Of a stretch of 64,000 bases of DNA, positions 8,418 to 16,625 are shown one piece after another (position 1 is the stretch's first letter; each line of letters starts with the position of its first letter). Position numbers and translations under genes: made by a program. The notes below the pieces were generated by a model. That model searched no databases. It was not told the origin of the DNA and saw only the letters and a list, made by a program, of their open reading frames with translations. The stretch covers positions 1-64,000 of the forward strand of contig JAJFKY010000010.1 of NCBI GenBank assembly GCA_021772975.1, given 5' to 3'. This DNA is from Gammaproteobacteria bacterium. GTDB taxonomy: Bacteria > Pseudomonadota > Gammaproteobacteria > Xanthomonadales > Wenzhouxiangellaceae.

Positions 8418-9278
8418 TCAGGCGATAAACTGGCCGTGGTCATCGGGTGGTGCTGATTCTCTGTCTACTGGTTGCACAGCGCGTGGGAAGATTTCCTGCC
8501 AGGCCAGATACTGACCGCCGCAGACCAGCACCTGCAGCAACATCATCACAACGTTAGTGATCAGGGTGGTGACCGCAGCTGTCGCCTGACCGGCAATAAC
8601 GGTGCTTACCGTGGCCAGCAGAAAGATGAAAAACCAGGCCGCCGTGGCGACCACCAGCTGTGCCAGCCCGAACCACAGCAGGGCTCGCCAGTTCTTCAGG
8701 CAGGCGCGGATACTTTCCGGCAGGGTTCTGCTCGGCGGTTGTTGATCAAAAGCCACTCTGGGCACCGCGGTAAAAAAGGCCAGGCTGAGCAACGCCAGCA
8801 CAGTCACACTGATCATCAGCAGCACCCATACACTGCCGAGCGGCAGATCCTCGACTTGCAGTTCCTGCAGGTTTTGCAGCTGCACCAGCTCAGGCAGCAG
8901 GATCGCCACCGCCATACTGATAATAATGACCGCCAGGACAAACCACATCAACAACAGTGCGCCCAGTTGCAGCAGCATGGGGCGCTGCGGACCTCTCAGC
9001 ATGGCAAACAGATCACCGGGTTGCGGCCGGTCCCGATTCGCCGCCCGGGCAAACGCGACCATCGCGCCAGCCTGCAGCGCCGGGGTCAGCAATACCAGCG
9101 CCAACAACCCCAGCACTGGCACCAGGCGCACATACGCCACCAGTGTCCAGACCAGTGCAAGCAATACAAACGCGGAAGGGTAACGGCCTATCAGGTCACC
9201 CGCCTGCATCAGCCAGCGCCAGCCACTCCTGGCGGTTACGATATTAATCAGTTGCTCGGTGGGAGGGGGTGTTTGCAT
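8418..9278 (-). CDS. BPSS1780-like multi-pass membrane protein
   Basis: A 286-residue integral membrane protein with about six hydrophobic segments and no soluble domain. Its N-terminal layout (a W-x-W-L motif, then Y-P-S-A-F-V-L-L-A-L-V-W) resembles the BPSS1780 family of unknown function. It is the last gene of a three-gene operon: its start overlaps the end of the HELLH protein gene by 35 bases, implying translational coupling. Function unknown. Confidence 0.7.
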   Translation of the reverse strand: MQTPPPTEQLINIVTARSGWRWLMQAGDLIGRYPSAFVLLALVWTLVAYVRLVPVLGLLALVLLTPALQAGAMVAFARAANRDRPQPGDLFAMLRGPQRPMLLQLGALLLMWFVLAVIIISMAVAILLPELVQLQNLQELQVEDLPLGSVWVLLMISVTVLALLSLAFFTAVPRVAFDQQPPSRTLPESIRACLKNWRALLWFGLAQLVVATAAWFFIFLLATVSTVIAGQATAAVTTLITNVVMMLLQVLVCGGQYLAWQEIFPRAVQPVDRESAPPDDHGQFIA

Positions 9279-10044
9279 CAGGTGTTTGACTCAGTTTGGC
9301 CAGATAACAGCCGATATTATAGATGCTCCAGCACAGCGTTACGGACAATATCAGACTGGCCAGCAGGCCAAAAATATCCGACCAGCGCCAATCTGGCGAT
9401 AATTGCGTCACCAGCAGAAAAAAATCATCGCTGCGCCAGCGCTCCAGTTCCAGCCCCGGCTGCAGCCAGTTGACCGCCCGGCTGATCACAATAGAAGCGG
9501 CCTCATACATATCGCCAAACACGGATACAAACGGTGCGGTAACCATGGCCAGACTGAAACCTGTCAACGCCCAGTTGCGCCACTGTGACCAGTCTCCCGC
9601 AACAGCACGCCGGAACAACCACATGCCTGGAAACACGCTCAGCACATAAGGCAGCAATACGGTCACCAGATAAATGCCGTCATTGCCATGGGTGTCAAAT
9701 CCGGTCAGCTGACCGGCATAGTCCGAACCTACCGCTATCCAGTCAAACCAGTGTTTCAGCACCGCGGCGCCATACACCGGACTGATTTCCAACCGGGTCA
9801 CCTCCCCGCCGGTCCACAGGCACCCGAAAGCATGCAGCAGCTCATGCACGGGAACATAAATCCACCACCCAAATACCGCTGTCAGTATCAATATACTGAG
9901 ACGGGCGGCGGATTGATTGGCCAGCGCCTGCAGCAGCAGGCGTTGGTAATCATGCAATGGACGTGACCAGAAACCGGACGGGCCAGGCATCGAGCCAGGC
10001 ACCGGTTTAGGCGACGGATCAGGCATCTGGGTTGGCTGATTCAT
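9244..10044 (-). CDS. Membrane protein with HExxH metalloprotease-like motif
   Basis: A 266-residue membrane protein with a proline-rich cytosolic N-terminus and several membrane segments. HELLH at residues 67-71 sits at the end of the first hydrophobic helix (VPVHELLHAFGC), as in intramembrane or membrane-embedded zinc peptidases of the M50 style. I see no clear second M50 motif (NxxPxxxLDG), so a true site-2-protease assignment is unsafe. The ATG overlaps the stop codon of the LOG gene by four bases (ATGA), and its own 3' end overlaps the membrane protein downstream. Confidence 0.65.
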   Translation of the reverse strand: MNQPTQMPDPSPKPVPGSMPGPSGFWSRPLHDYQRLLLQALANQSAARLSILILTAVFGWWIYVPVHELLHAFGCLWTGGEVTRLEISPVYGAAVLKHWFDWIAVGSDYAGQLTGFDTHGNDGIYLVTVLLPYVLSVFPGMWLFRRAVAGDWSQWRNWALTGFSLAMVTAPFVSVFGDMYEAASIVISRAVNWLQPGLELERWRSDDFFLLVTQLSPDWRWSDIFGLLASLILSVTLCWSIYNIGCYLAKLSQTPDANTPSHRATD

Positions 10045-10670
10045 GCCTGGTAGCCTAACAGGCCAAGCACCTGTTCGGGTGAATCAGCCACCTGCCAGCA
10101 ATCGGTAACGTAACCCACCTGTGGCGCGATAAAACGCTGCTCACCCGCGTGGCTGAGGAAGTCCAGCAATTTGTCGTAGTACTTGCCGGAGTTCAGTAAA
10201 ATGATTTCTCCGCGGTAAATACCCAGCCGCTTGAGGGTAATGACCTCAAACAGTTCCTCCATCGTGCCAACCCCGCCAGGCAGGGTAATCACAGCCTTGG
10301 AGTCCAGCAGCATCCGCTCCTTGCGTATCCGCATATCGGTAACCACCTGCAGATCAGTGAGACTCGAGTGCGCCACCTCGCGGCGCATCAGAAACTCTGG
10401 AATGACGCCAAACACCTCACCACCCGATTCCAGTGCGGCATCAGCCAGACTTCCCATCAAACCCGTGCCGCCACCGCCATAAACGATTTTGATGCCTGAC
10501 TGCGCAAGTAAAGCGCCCAACTGCCTGACCGGCGCGTGGAAATGTGTCGGTATAACGGTGCTGGACGCGGCATAAACCGTTACCCTGTCTACCAGTGGCT
10601 TTAACTTGTGCTCATTGTTTTGCAGGTCTGCTGGCATTATCTCTGAACTTATGATCAAACCAGCCGACAT
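10041..10670 (-). CDS. LOG family (TIGR00730) nucleotide 5'-monophosphate phosphoribohydrolase-like protein
   Basis: A 209-residue Rossmann-like protein of the LOG / lysine-decarboxylase-like family. The two signatures are present: GGGGTGLMG and PGGVGTMEE, the latter holding the catalytic region that removes the base from nucleotide monophosphates or cytokinin nucleotides in characterised members. An internal ATG at 10637, with AGAG just upstream, is an alternative start that would remove 11 weakly conserved residues. First gene of the LOG-HELLH-BPSS1780 operon, divergent from the rhomboid gene with only 17 bases between them. Confidence 0.88.
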   Translation of the reverse strand: MSAGLIISSEIMPADLQNNEHKLKPLVDRVTVYAASSTVIPTHFHAPVRQLGALLAQSGIKIVYGGGGTGLMGSLADAALESGGEVFGVIPEFLMRREVAHSSLTDLQVVTDMRIRKERMLLDSKAVITLPGGVGTMEELFEVITLKRLGIYRGEIILLNSGKYYDKLLDFLSHAGEQRFIAPQVGYVTDCWQVADSPEQVLGLLGYQA

Positions 10671-10687
10671 GCTAACTGGGAAACAGA

Positions 10688-11287
10688 ATGTATAACAGAT
10701 TTAATACTCAATCCGGCATTCCGGTCAGCCTGATATTGATCGGCGTCTGTGTGGTCGCTTATCTGGTGCAGCTGGCCACCGACAATCTGCTCAGCCCGCT
10801 GGCATTATGGCCGGTACAATCCGGATGGTTTTACCCCTGGCAGCTGATTTCCTATGGATTTCTGCATGGTTCGACCACTCATCTGTTCTTCAATATGCTG
10901 GCTTTATATATGTTTGGCCTGCCTTTGGAAGCCGGCTGGGGCAAACAGCGGTTTGCGTTTTACTATGTGACCTGTCTGGCGGGCGCGGGCCTGATTCAGC
11001 TGATCGTCAGCCTGGGCAGCCCGGTTCCGTATCCAACCATCGGCGCTTCGGGAGCTGTGTTTGGTCTGCTGCTGGCATACGGTCTGCGCTATCCCAATAA
11101 CACCATCATGCTGCTGATTCCGCCGGTGCCGATCAAGGCCAAGTATTTTGTCTGGATCTATGGCGCACTGGAGCTGTACCTCGGTATCAGCGGACGCGCA
11201 CCGGGCATTGCTCACTTTGCCCATCTGGGCGGTATGCTGTTTGGTTTGCTGTTGTTGTGGCAGTGGGGCTGGCGGCCACGCCGCTAA
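10688..11287 (+). CDS. Rhomboid family intramembrane serine protease
   Basis: A 199-residue six-helix rhomboid, compact like bacterial GlpG cores but lacking an N-terminal cytosolic domain. The catalytic serine is in GASGAVFG (Ser121) and the partner histidine in FAHLGG (His179). HGSTTHLFFNM supplies the conserved His/Asn of the oxyanion region. It cleaves transmembrane substrates within the inner membrane; the substrate is unknown. It is divergently arranged with the LOG gene and shares the short promoter region. Confidence 0.93.
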   Translation: MYNRFNTQSGIPVSLILIGVCVVAYLVQLATDNLLSPLALWPVQSGWFYPWQLISYGFLHGSTTHLFFNMLALYMFGLPLEAGWGKQRFAFYYVTCLAGAGLIQLIVSLGSPVPYPTIGASGAVFGLLLAYGLRYPNNTIMLLIPPVPIKAKYFVWIYGALELYLGISGRAPGIAHFAHLGGMLFGLLLLWQWGWRPRR

Positions 11288-11309
11288 GACTTACTCCAGG
11301 CACGGAGTC

Positions 11310-11840
11310 TCAATCACCGGATGCTTGGCCTGCACCGGTAAGCTGCTTGATCCGTGCTTTGACCGCGGCAGGCTCATCGCGCATACCCATCTCCAGCAAC
11401 TGCTGTGCCTCGGGCATGTATTCCGGATACTGACTGGCGAGACGGTAAAACGCATCGTAAGCCCAGGCTCGTACAAAGGTATTGCTGGCCGATAAATGCT
11501 GGCGGATAAATTGTTCGGTCGGCCGCTGGCAGGCTTCGGGGATGTTGAGGTACTGCATGCATTGCAGCACCTGTGACTGTGCCTGCCAGGTCTGAAGCTG
11601 CTCGAGTAATTGCAGTAATTGCCTGGTCTGCACGCTGCTGAGCACCTGTTGCTTACGCAGGTGATGCTTGATCAGCCAGCAGCCGGCAATCTGGGTCTGC
11701 AGTTGCGCGACCGCGGTCAGCATCTGGCCCACCAGAGCTTTGCGCCCGGCATGCTGGCGATAAATCAACCGCAGTTTGTCCCGATCAGGATGAATACCGA
11801 GCAGATCGGGGTTGGCCAATAGTAATTCAGTAATTTGCAT
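11310..11840 (-). CDS. Hypothetical protein with HEAT-like C-terminus
   Basis: A 176-residue cytosolic protein rich in Gln and Leu. The N-terminal half has long helices with heptad-like leucines (LLQLLEQLQTWQAQ). Residues about 125-170 (NTFVRAWAYDAFYRLA and the following block) read like a pair of HEAT-type helices. No signal peptide, metal site or nucleotide site is visible. It sits convergent to the rhomboid gene. Function not recognised. Confidence 0.65.
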   Translation of the reverse strand: MQITELLLANPDLLGIHPDRDKLRLIYRQHAGRKALVGQMLTAVAQLQTQIAGCWLIKHHLRKQQVLSSVQTRQLLQLLEQLQTWQAQSQVLQCMQYLNIPEACQRPTEQFIRQHLSASNTFVRAWAYDAFYRLASQYPEYMPEAQQLLEMGMRDEPAAVKARIKQLTGAGQASGD

Positions 11841-11912
11841 AACAATGCCCGGTTGGTTGCCTGCTCAGCTGGTTGCCTGACGCGTACCATGTTAACGCGT
11901 ATACACCGCCGC

Positions 11913-12323
11913 TCATTGAGCAGCCAGCAGCACTGCCAGCCACAATATCATCAGACTGATATTGGACAACATGAAAGCCACCATCCGATGCCATACATTG
12001 TTATAGCTGATATGAATCACGCTGTGGGCGATCCGCAACAACACGTAGGCCCAGGCAGCATAGCCCAACAATGGCATGTTCAAACCCAGCGCCAGAGCAG
12101 TACCGCAGCCAGCGTAGAACAATACCGGCATTTCAAATAGATTGGCATAGTTACGGGTACTTTTCACGACACGCTCGGGCAAATCTCCGCGATCAAGCAG
12201 TTTATAAGACCCCAGTGAAACCTGACCACTGCTAAGCGAATGAGCACGGTTGAAAAACGTCACAGCCAGCATCACAAATGTCCATAGCACCAGCGTCAGC
12301 ATGGGATATAACATGATATTCAT
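11913..12323 (-). CDS. MAPEG family membrane protein
   Basis: A 136-residue protein with four hydrophobic segments and the bacterial MAPEG (membrane-associated proteins in eicosanoid and glutathione metabolism) layout: a first helix, a central R-N-Y-A-N-L-F-E-M-P-V-L-F-Y block, then two closing helices. Some eukaryotic members are glutathione transferases or peroxidases; bacterial substrates are mostly unknown. Standalone gene. Confidence 0.88.
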   Translation of the reverse strand: MNIMLYPMLTLVLWTFVMLAVTFFNRAHSLSSGQVSLGSYKLLDRGDLPERVVKSTRNYANLFEMPVLFYAGCGTALALGLNMPLLGYAAWAYVLLRIAHSVIHISYNNVWHRMVAFMLSNISLMILWLAVLLAAQ

Positions 12324-12402
12324 TTCTGCTCAGGCCGCCCTGTGGTCAGCTTTGGCCGTGGACCAATAATTGATCCACGCTGATGGTTAATACCGGCCCC
12401 GA

Positions 12403-12609
12403 CTAGTCGTCCAGCACAAAGGTGACTTTCAGCGTTACCCGAAACTCGGTAATTGCACCATTGCCATCACAAATGACTTTTTGCCCTTCCACCCAGGCGC
12501 CGCGGACATTTTTCAGCGTTTTATTAGCGCGTTGAACGCCTTTTTCAACCGCATCTTCGAAACCCTGTGAAGATGAAGCGATAATTTCCGTAACACGTGC
12601 TACTGACAT
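12403..12609 (-). CDS. Dodecin family flavin-binding protein
   Basis: A 68-residue dodecin, the usual length. Characteristic features are V-x-x-I-x-A-S-S-x-x-G-F-E-D-A-V near the N-terminus, a central G-A-W-V-E-G-Q-K strand with the flavin-stacking Trp, and a final V-T-L-K-V-T-F strand. Dodecins assemble into hollow 12-mers that store flavins in the cytosol. AGGAGAAAATC precedes the ATG, an excellent ribosome site. Confidence 0.95.
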   Translation of the reverse strand: MSVARVTEIIASSSQGFEDAVEKGVQRANKTLKNVRGAWVEGQKVICDGNGAITEFRVTLKVTFVLDD

Positions 12610-12654
12610 GATTTTCTCCTTAATTTTTGCTGTTAAAAAAATCGTTGCGCCGGA

Positions 12655-13485
12655 TCAACCGGTACAATTCTGCTGATAAATTTCCAGGGCCTCAGGCATC
12701 CACTGCTCAAATTGACGGACACGGGTATTGCTGCTGGGATGGGTGGACATGAATTCGGGCGGCGCCTGACCGGCATTCTGGCCCATGCGCTGCCACAATT
12801 TGGGCGCTTCACGCGGATCAAAACAGGCGCGCGCCAGATAGATCAGGCCGATATAGTCAGCTTCCGATTCATGCTCGCGCGAAAACGGCAATAATACGCC
12901 AAACTTTGCGCCAGCCCCCAGCGCGGCCATCACCATCTGCTGTTGCGCCGGTTCCATTCCGGACACCGACATGCCCGCCGCCAGCGTACCCAGTTGGGTA
13001 AGTTTCTGATAGGCCATACGCTCGGCACCATGCCGGGCAATCGCATGCGCGATTTCATGTCCCATGATCACAGCCAGACCGTCCACATTAGCCGCAATCG
13101 GCAAAATACCAGTGTACACCGCCACTTTACCACCCGGCAGGGCGAAAGCATTCGCCTGGTCGGATTGAATCAGGTTGTATTCCCAGTCAAAACCAGGATC
13201 GTCAGGGGCCGCCGCCCGCTCAATGCGCTGACCTATGCTGCGGATCGCGGTAACTTCTTCACCACTGCGGATGACCTGCTCACGCGCCAGAATCTGCCGA
13301 TACGACTGTAATCCCAGACTGGCCTCCTGCTCGCGGCTCATATCCACAATCTGAGTGCGTCCGGTGACCGCGACTTCCTGCTGATTACTGAAGTAGTAAT
13401 ACAATCCGTAAGCGGCAAACAGAATAACCGGCAACAGACGGAAACGTCCGCCGCGCCGGGCTGCTGTGCGTCCAAATCGATTCAT
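12655..13485 (-). CDS. M48 family zinc metallopeptidase (LoiP/YcaL-like)
   Basis: A 276-residue membrane-anchored Ste24-type peptidase. A basic N-terminus and one hydrophobic helix (about 17-32) precede the peptidase domain. The zinc site is HEIAH (143-147) with the third ligand in HESEADYIG. The length and layout match envelope quality-control peptidases such as LoiP, YcaL and the BepA core, but the TPR domain of BepA is missing. There is no lipobox. Next to dodecin but with its own spacing. Confidence 0.92.
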   Translation of the reverse strand: MNRFGRTAARRGGRFRLLPVILFAAYGLYYYFSNQQEVAVTGRTQIVDMSREQEASLGLQSYRQILAREQVIRSGEEVTAIRSIGQRIERAAAPDDPGFDWEYNLIQSDQANAFALPGGKVAVYTGILPIAANVDGLAVIMGHEIAHAIARHGAERMAYQKLTQLGTLAAGMSVSGMEPAQQQMVMAALGAGAKFGVLLPFSREHESEADYIGLIYLARACFDPREAPKLWQRMGQNAGQAPPEFMSTHPSSNTRVRQFEQWMPEALEIYQQNCTG

Positions 13486-13820
13486 GGCTTAACCATCTGT
13501 GTGCCGGTATGTTTTGTCCTGTGAAGCATGCTTTAATCTGTGCTGGCCAACCGATCGTTAGTGATCGGCTGTCTGCCCGGGCGGGCGCTTTTTCGAAGCG
13601 CCTCAGCTAATTGTCAGCTCAACCGAGCGCTCAGGTTCAGCGGTAAAACAATGCTCCGCACAATACCCGAAAACACTTCTTTATAACCCTGTCAACCTGA
13701 CTCAGATGCTTCCAAGTGTACCGCAGAATCCTAAAGTGTGCTGCCGGCAACCAAACTGGATACAGTTTGTCACACAGCCATATCATCTTAAATCTGGTCG
13801 CCACCAGCCTGGAGTCAATT
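13486..13820. other. Divergent intergenic region
   Basis: This separates the M48 peptidase and the phosphatase-like gene, which point away from each other, so both promoters should be here. A GC-rich imperfect inverted sequence (CTGCCCGGGCGGGCG) lies at about 13572-13586. No gene is visible. Confidence 0.4.
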
Positions 13821-14342
13821 ATGCGTGTGCCGTCATTGTTAATCTGCCTGCTGATCAGCCTACTTGCCCAGCACGCACTGGCTGATGTGCCGACCGCCGA
13901 GCAACTGCAGCAGCCGGTCAAAAATTATCAACCGATCAATACTCATATTGCTACCAGCGGTACGCTTAGTCGCGAGAACCTGGAGCAATTGCACCAGCAG
14001 GGCATCCAGCAGATCATTGATCTGCGCCAGCCCGGTGAAGGCATTGCCGAGGAGCGTGGCTGGAGCGCTGATATTGGTGTGGAGTATGCAAATTTTCCGG
14101 TTGGCCGGAGCCTGCCGGACGCCGCACTGATCGAGCAGGTGGGCGCATTGCTGGACCAGGCACCGCAGTCAGCCACGCTGTTGCACTGCGGTTCCGGTCA
14201 CCGGGCCGGGATAGTACTGGCCATGTATCTGCATCAGCGTGGCGCCACGCCGGCGGAAGCCATCGCTCAGGCCAGAACCGCGGGTACGCGCGAAAGCGCT
14301 ATTCCCGCCCTGCAGCAACGGCTGCTTGAGAACGCGGAATAA
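13821..14342 (+). CDS. Exported DUF442 / dual-specificity phosphatase-like protein
   Basis: A 173-residue protein with a signal peptide ending AQHALAD. The start at 13821 has GGAG eight bases upstream; the in-frame ATG at 13716 would place a non-conserved leader before the signal. The active-site-like loop is HCGSGHRAG, a C-x4-R loop as in DUF442 and rhodanese-related phosphatases and not the classic C-x5-R. IDLRQPGEG is the typical general-acid strand region. A periplasmic phosphatase is likely, substrate unknown. Confidence 0.8.
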   Translation: MRVPSLLICLLISLLAQHALADVPTAEQLQQPVKNYQPINTHIATSGTLSRENLEQLHQQGIQQIIDLRQPGEGIAEERGWSADIGVEYANFPVGRSLPDAALIEQVGALLDQAPQSATLLHCGSGHRAGIVLAMYLHQRGATPAEAIAQARTAGTRESAIPALQQRLLENAE

Positions 14343-14347
14343 TCACC

Positions 14348-14722
14348 CTATTGATCACCACTGATACTGAGATTCTGGCTTTCACTGAGCCACAGATACA
14401 GCGATAGATCATCGCCCAGCAGATACTCATCCTGGCCCGGCCAGGATTCGGCATAGTACGGTTCCTGGCGGTCAGGCACATACAACAGAATGACCGCCAG
14501 CAGGCACAAGGTCAGCGCAGCGCAGGCGGGACGCCAGTCGAAGCGCTCGGCTGATCCGCCTGCACGGTTTGCCAGCCTATCCAGGCTGATGGAGCGGGCC
14601 GTCTGCAATCTGCTGGTAATACTGGCCGGCAGGTTCGCGGTGGACTTATCCAGTAACTCGCTGACTTCGCTGTCCAGCGCATCATCAGGCCGCCGACTTG
14701 CACTGTGGTCTGGTTTCATCAT
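14348..14722 (-). CDS. Putative single-pass membrane partner of the sigma factor (DUF3619-like)
   Basis: A 124-residue protein with a soluble N-terminus, one membrane helix (about residues 66-82) and an acidic periplasmic tail. It overlaps the end of the sigma factor gene by four bases. A small one-helix protein coupled to a sigma factor suggests an anti-sigma-like or regulatory role. The N-terminal LLDKSTANLPASITSRLQTAR pattern resembles DUF3619 proteins, which are commonly found after such sigma factors. The sigma-binding function is an inference. Confidence 0.65.
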   Translation of the reverse strand: MMKPDHSASRRPDDALDSEVSELLDKSTANLPASITSRLQTARSISLDRLANRAGGSAERFDWRPACAALTLCLLAVILLYVPDRQEPYYAESWPGQDEYLLGDDLSLYLWLSESQNLSISGDQ

Positions 14723-15300
14723 TTCACCTCTGCCATTTCAAGCATACCCAGGGCCGCCTTGAGTGCGGCGCGGGCACGCGCGTAATGTGTTTTAACACTG
14801 CCTTTACTGATACCCATGGCAGCCGCGGTTTCCGCTTCACTCAAACCCTCCCAGGCACGCAATAAAAAAGTCTGCTGTTGACGCAGACCAAGCCGCCCGA
14901 TGGAGCGTTCAAGGTATTCCATCTTGTGCTGAGTGTCTAATTGCTCCCAGGCCTGTGGCTCGGGGGTGATCGCCTCCAGTGCATGGATTGCCTCATTATC
15001 CCGGCCGGCCAGTTCAGTGAAACTGTTCAACCACCTGCCCCGCACTCGCTGGCGCCGAAAATGGTCCCGCAGACGGTTCTGCACCATCCGGTAAAACAGC
15101 GGCGCCCGTTCAGTTTCCGGGCGCCCGGCATAACGGCGCACGAACGCCAGCATCGCATCCTGCATAATATCCAGTGCCAGTTGCTCATCATGCAGAGCAA
15201 ACTGCAGCATCCGGAAGGCGCGTGGCTGAATTTCCCGGAAAAAGCGATCCAGCTCACTTCTAAGCGATGCATGTGCCGCGGTTGTCTGAGCAGTGGACAT
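14719..15300 (-). CDS. ECF-like RNA polymerase sigma factor
   Basis: A sigma-70 family factor of about 193 residues with regions 2 and 4 only. Region 2 is seen in RAFRMLQFALHDEQLALDIMQDAM and the Y-R-M-V-Q-N-R-L-R-D-H-F-R-R block. Region 4 holds LGLRQQQTFLLRAWEGL and the helix-turn-helix GISKGSVKTHYARAR. I favour the ATG at 15300, which has AGGA five bases upstream; in-frame ATGs at 15306 and 15330 are alternatives. It lies downstream of a secreted unknown protein and upstream of the membrane partner, so the trio may form a signalling unit. Confidence 0.88.
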   Translation of the reverse strand: MSTAQTTAAHASLRSELDRFFREIQPRAFRMLQFALHDEQLALDIMQDAMLAFVRRYAGRPETERAPLFYRMVQNRLRDHFRRQRVRGRWLNSFTELAGRDNEAIHALEAITPEPQAWEQLDTQHKMEYLERSIGRLGLRQQQTFLLRAWEGLSEAETAAAMGISKGSVKTHYARARAALKAALGMLEMAEVK

Positions 15301-15357
15301 GTCCATCCTGGTCGTTGATTGCAGTTTCATTCAGATAGATATCAGCTGCTAAGTGGG

Positions 15358-15933
15358 CTAGTGCCTGAGAATTCCGATGATATGACGCATCAACTCACGC
15401 GCTGGCCGCGGCAGATCCTGGGGAGTGAAAGCATTACCATTGATAATGACCTGCCCGGACCACTCGCCTTGACCAGCGCCGGCGCTCTGCCCGAAGCCGC
15501 GGCGGCCGCGCTGCTGATCAACTACACTCAAATCCTGCAGGACCATCACCACATCACTTTCGCCGCGCGGCAGATTGGTCAGCGTGACCTCGCCATTGAA
15601 GACCGTGGTGCGCGATGCCTGACGGGCAAAAGCACCGGCTTGCCCGGCCACACTGGATAAAGCACTGAGCTGACCGTTGATGATCGGACCATTATCTCGC
15701 GGCTGAAAGCTGGTGAAAGTGGCGTTGATATTGAATTCGCTGCCGGGTTGCTCAAACTGGCCCTGACCAATGGTCACCGCCTGGCCGCCCTGCTCATCGG
15801 TTAAGGTCGTTTGCCGTTCTACTGTTACGCCTGCGCTGGCTGCTGTGCTCAGACCCAGCACAGTGGCTGATAAAATGATGACTTTAAGCCATCCGGCTCG
15901 GCGGTTATCGGATACAGTTGATTTTAGATTCAT
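15358..15933 (-). CDS. Secreted hypothetical protein upstream of the sigma factor
   Basis: A 191-residue exported protein; the signal peptide runs to LGLSTAASAG. I place the start at 15933 (GAGA about 7 bases upstream), which removes 48 residues of unlikely leader. It contains T-V-E-R-Q-T-T-L-T-D-E-Q-G-G, then alternating beta-strand patterns, a Gly/Arg-rich loop (QQRGRRGFGQSAGAG) and a basic helical C-terminus. No family recognised. It probably shares a transcript with the sigma factor. Confidence 0.6.
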   Translation of the reverse strand: MNLKSTVSDNRRAGWLKVIILSATVLGLSTAASAGVTVERQTTLTDEQGGQAVTIGQGQFEQPGSEFNINATFTSFQPRDNGPIINGQLSALSSVAGQAGAFARQASRTTVFNGEVTLTNLPRGESDVVMVLQDLSVVDQQRGRRGFGQSAGAGQGEWSGQVIINGNAFTPQDLPRPARELMRHIIGILRH

Positions 15934-16096
15934 AGCGGTCTCGTGGTCAGAATAATAGCTGTTGATACCCTCTATAACGTTATCAGAGGCAAAATGGTTG
16001 ACAGCCCTGGTCTGACAAAGCGTAACCTGCAAATTCCGCCAGTCAGGTGCAAAGGCGTTACAATTGGCTGTTAACAATAACTAGCAGGAGTCATGC

Positions 16097-16576
16097 ATGG
16101 GTATGTTCGATTTTCTCAAAGGCAAGCAAAAGGCCAAAGCCAGTGCCCCCACCAAGTCGCCCAGCCAGGTATTACGCGAAGCAGGTCTGGACCCCAGCAA
16201 TTTGAAATTCGGCTTTGCCGCCGATGGCACCGTAACCATTTCGGGTACCGCGGCCAGCGCAGCAGAGCGCGAGCGAATTGCGTCAGTGGTCGGTGATATT
16301 CCCGGCGTCAGCGCAGTCAACAATCAGATTGATCTGGCGGCAGTCGGTAAACCGGCCACCCGCAGCGATAGCGTGGAAAGCACTATCAGCACACCTGCCG
16401 AACCGGCTGGTGGCGAGAAGACTTATACCGTCGTGAGTGGCGACACGCTATGGAAAATCGCCAGCCAGCATTATGGTAACGGTAATCAATACATGAAAAT
16501 TTTTGAAGCCAACCGCGATATTCTGGATGATCCGGATAAAATCAAAGTCGGTCAGGTACTCAAAATTCCGGCCTGA
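16097..16576 (+). CDS. kbp: BON-LysM protein Kbp (YgaU)
   Basis: A 159-residue protein with a BON domain (about 25-85, with FAADGTVTISGTAASAAE) and a C-terminal LysM domain (about 108-158, from YTVVSGDTLWKIASQHYGN to VGQVLKIP). The architecture, length and lack of a signal peptide match E. coli Kbp/YgaU, a cytosolic potassium-binding protein. AGGAG lies six bases before the ATG. Confidence 0.93.
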   Translation: MGMFDFLKGKQKAKASAPTKSPSQVLREAGLDPSNLKFGFAADGTVTISGTAASAAERERIASVVGDIPGVSAVNNQIDLAAVGKPATRSDSVESTISTPAEPAGGEKTYTVVSGDTLWKIASQHYGNGNQYMKIFEANRDILDDPDKIKVGQVLKIPA

Positions 16577-16585
16577 AAAAGCCTG

Positions 16586-16614
16586 TTGGAATGGGCGTTT
16601 AACGCCCATTCCAA
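16586..16614. terminator. Bidirectional hairpin between convergent genes
   Basis: A perfect 14-base stem TTGGAATGGGCGTT / AACGCCCATTCCAA with a one-base loop lies between the convergent kbp and DUF885 genes. There is no long T run, so termination may rely on the structure plus other factors, but the location is typical of a shared terminator. Confidence 0.7.
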
Positions 16615-16625
16615 ATGCCGGTCAT

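Noticed and set aside
8472-9473. A 333-residue plus-strand open frame rich in Gln and His
   Set aside because: It lies antisense to two overlapping membrane-protein genes with clear helices and operon structure; its composition is that of a reverse-complement shadow.
9244-10044. Site-2-protease (M50) assignment
   Set aside because: HELLH is present, but the second M50 motif could not be found, so only a metalloprotease-like label is supported.
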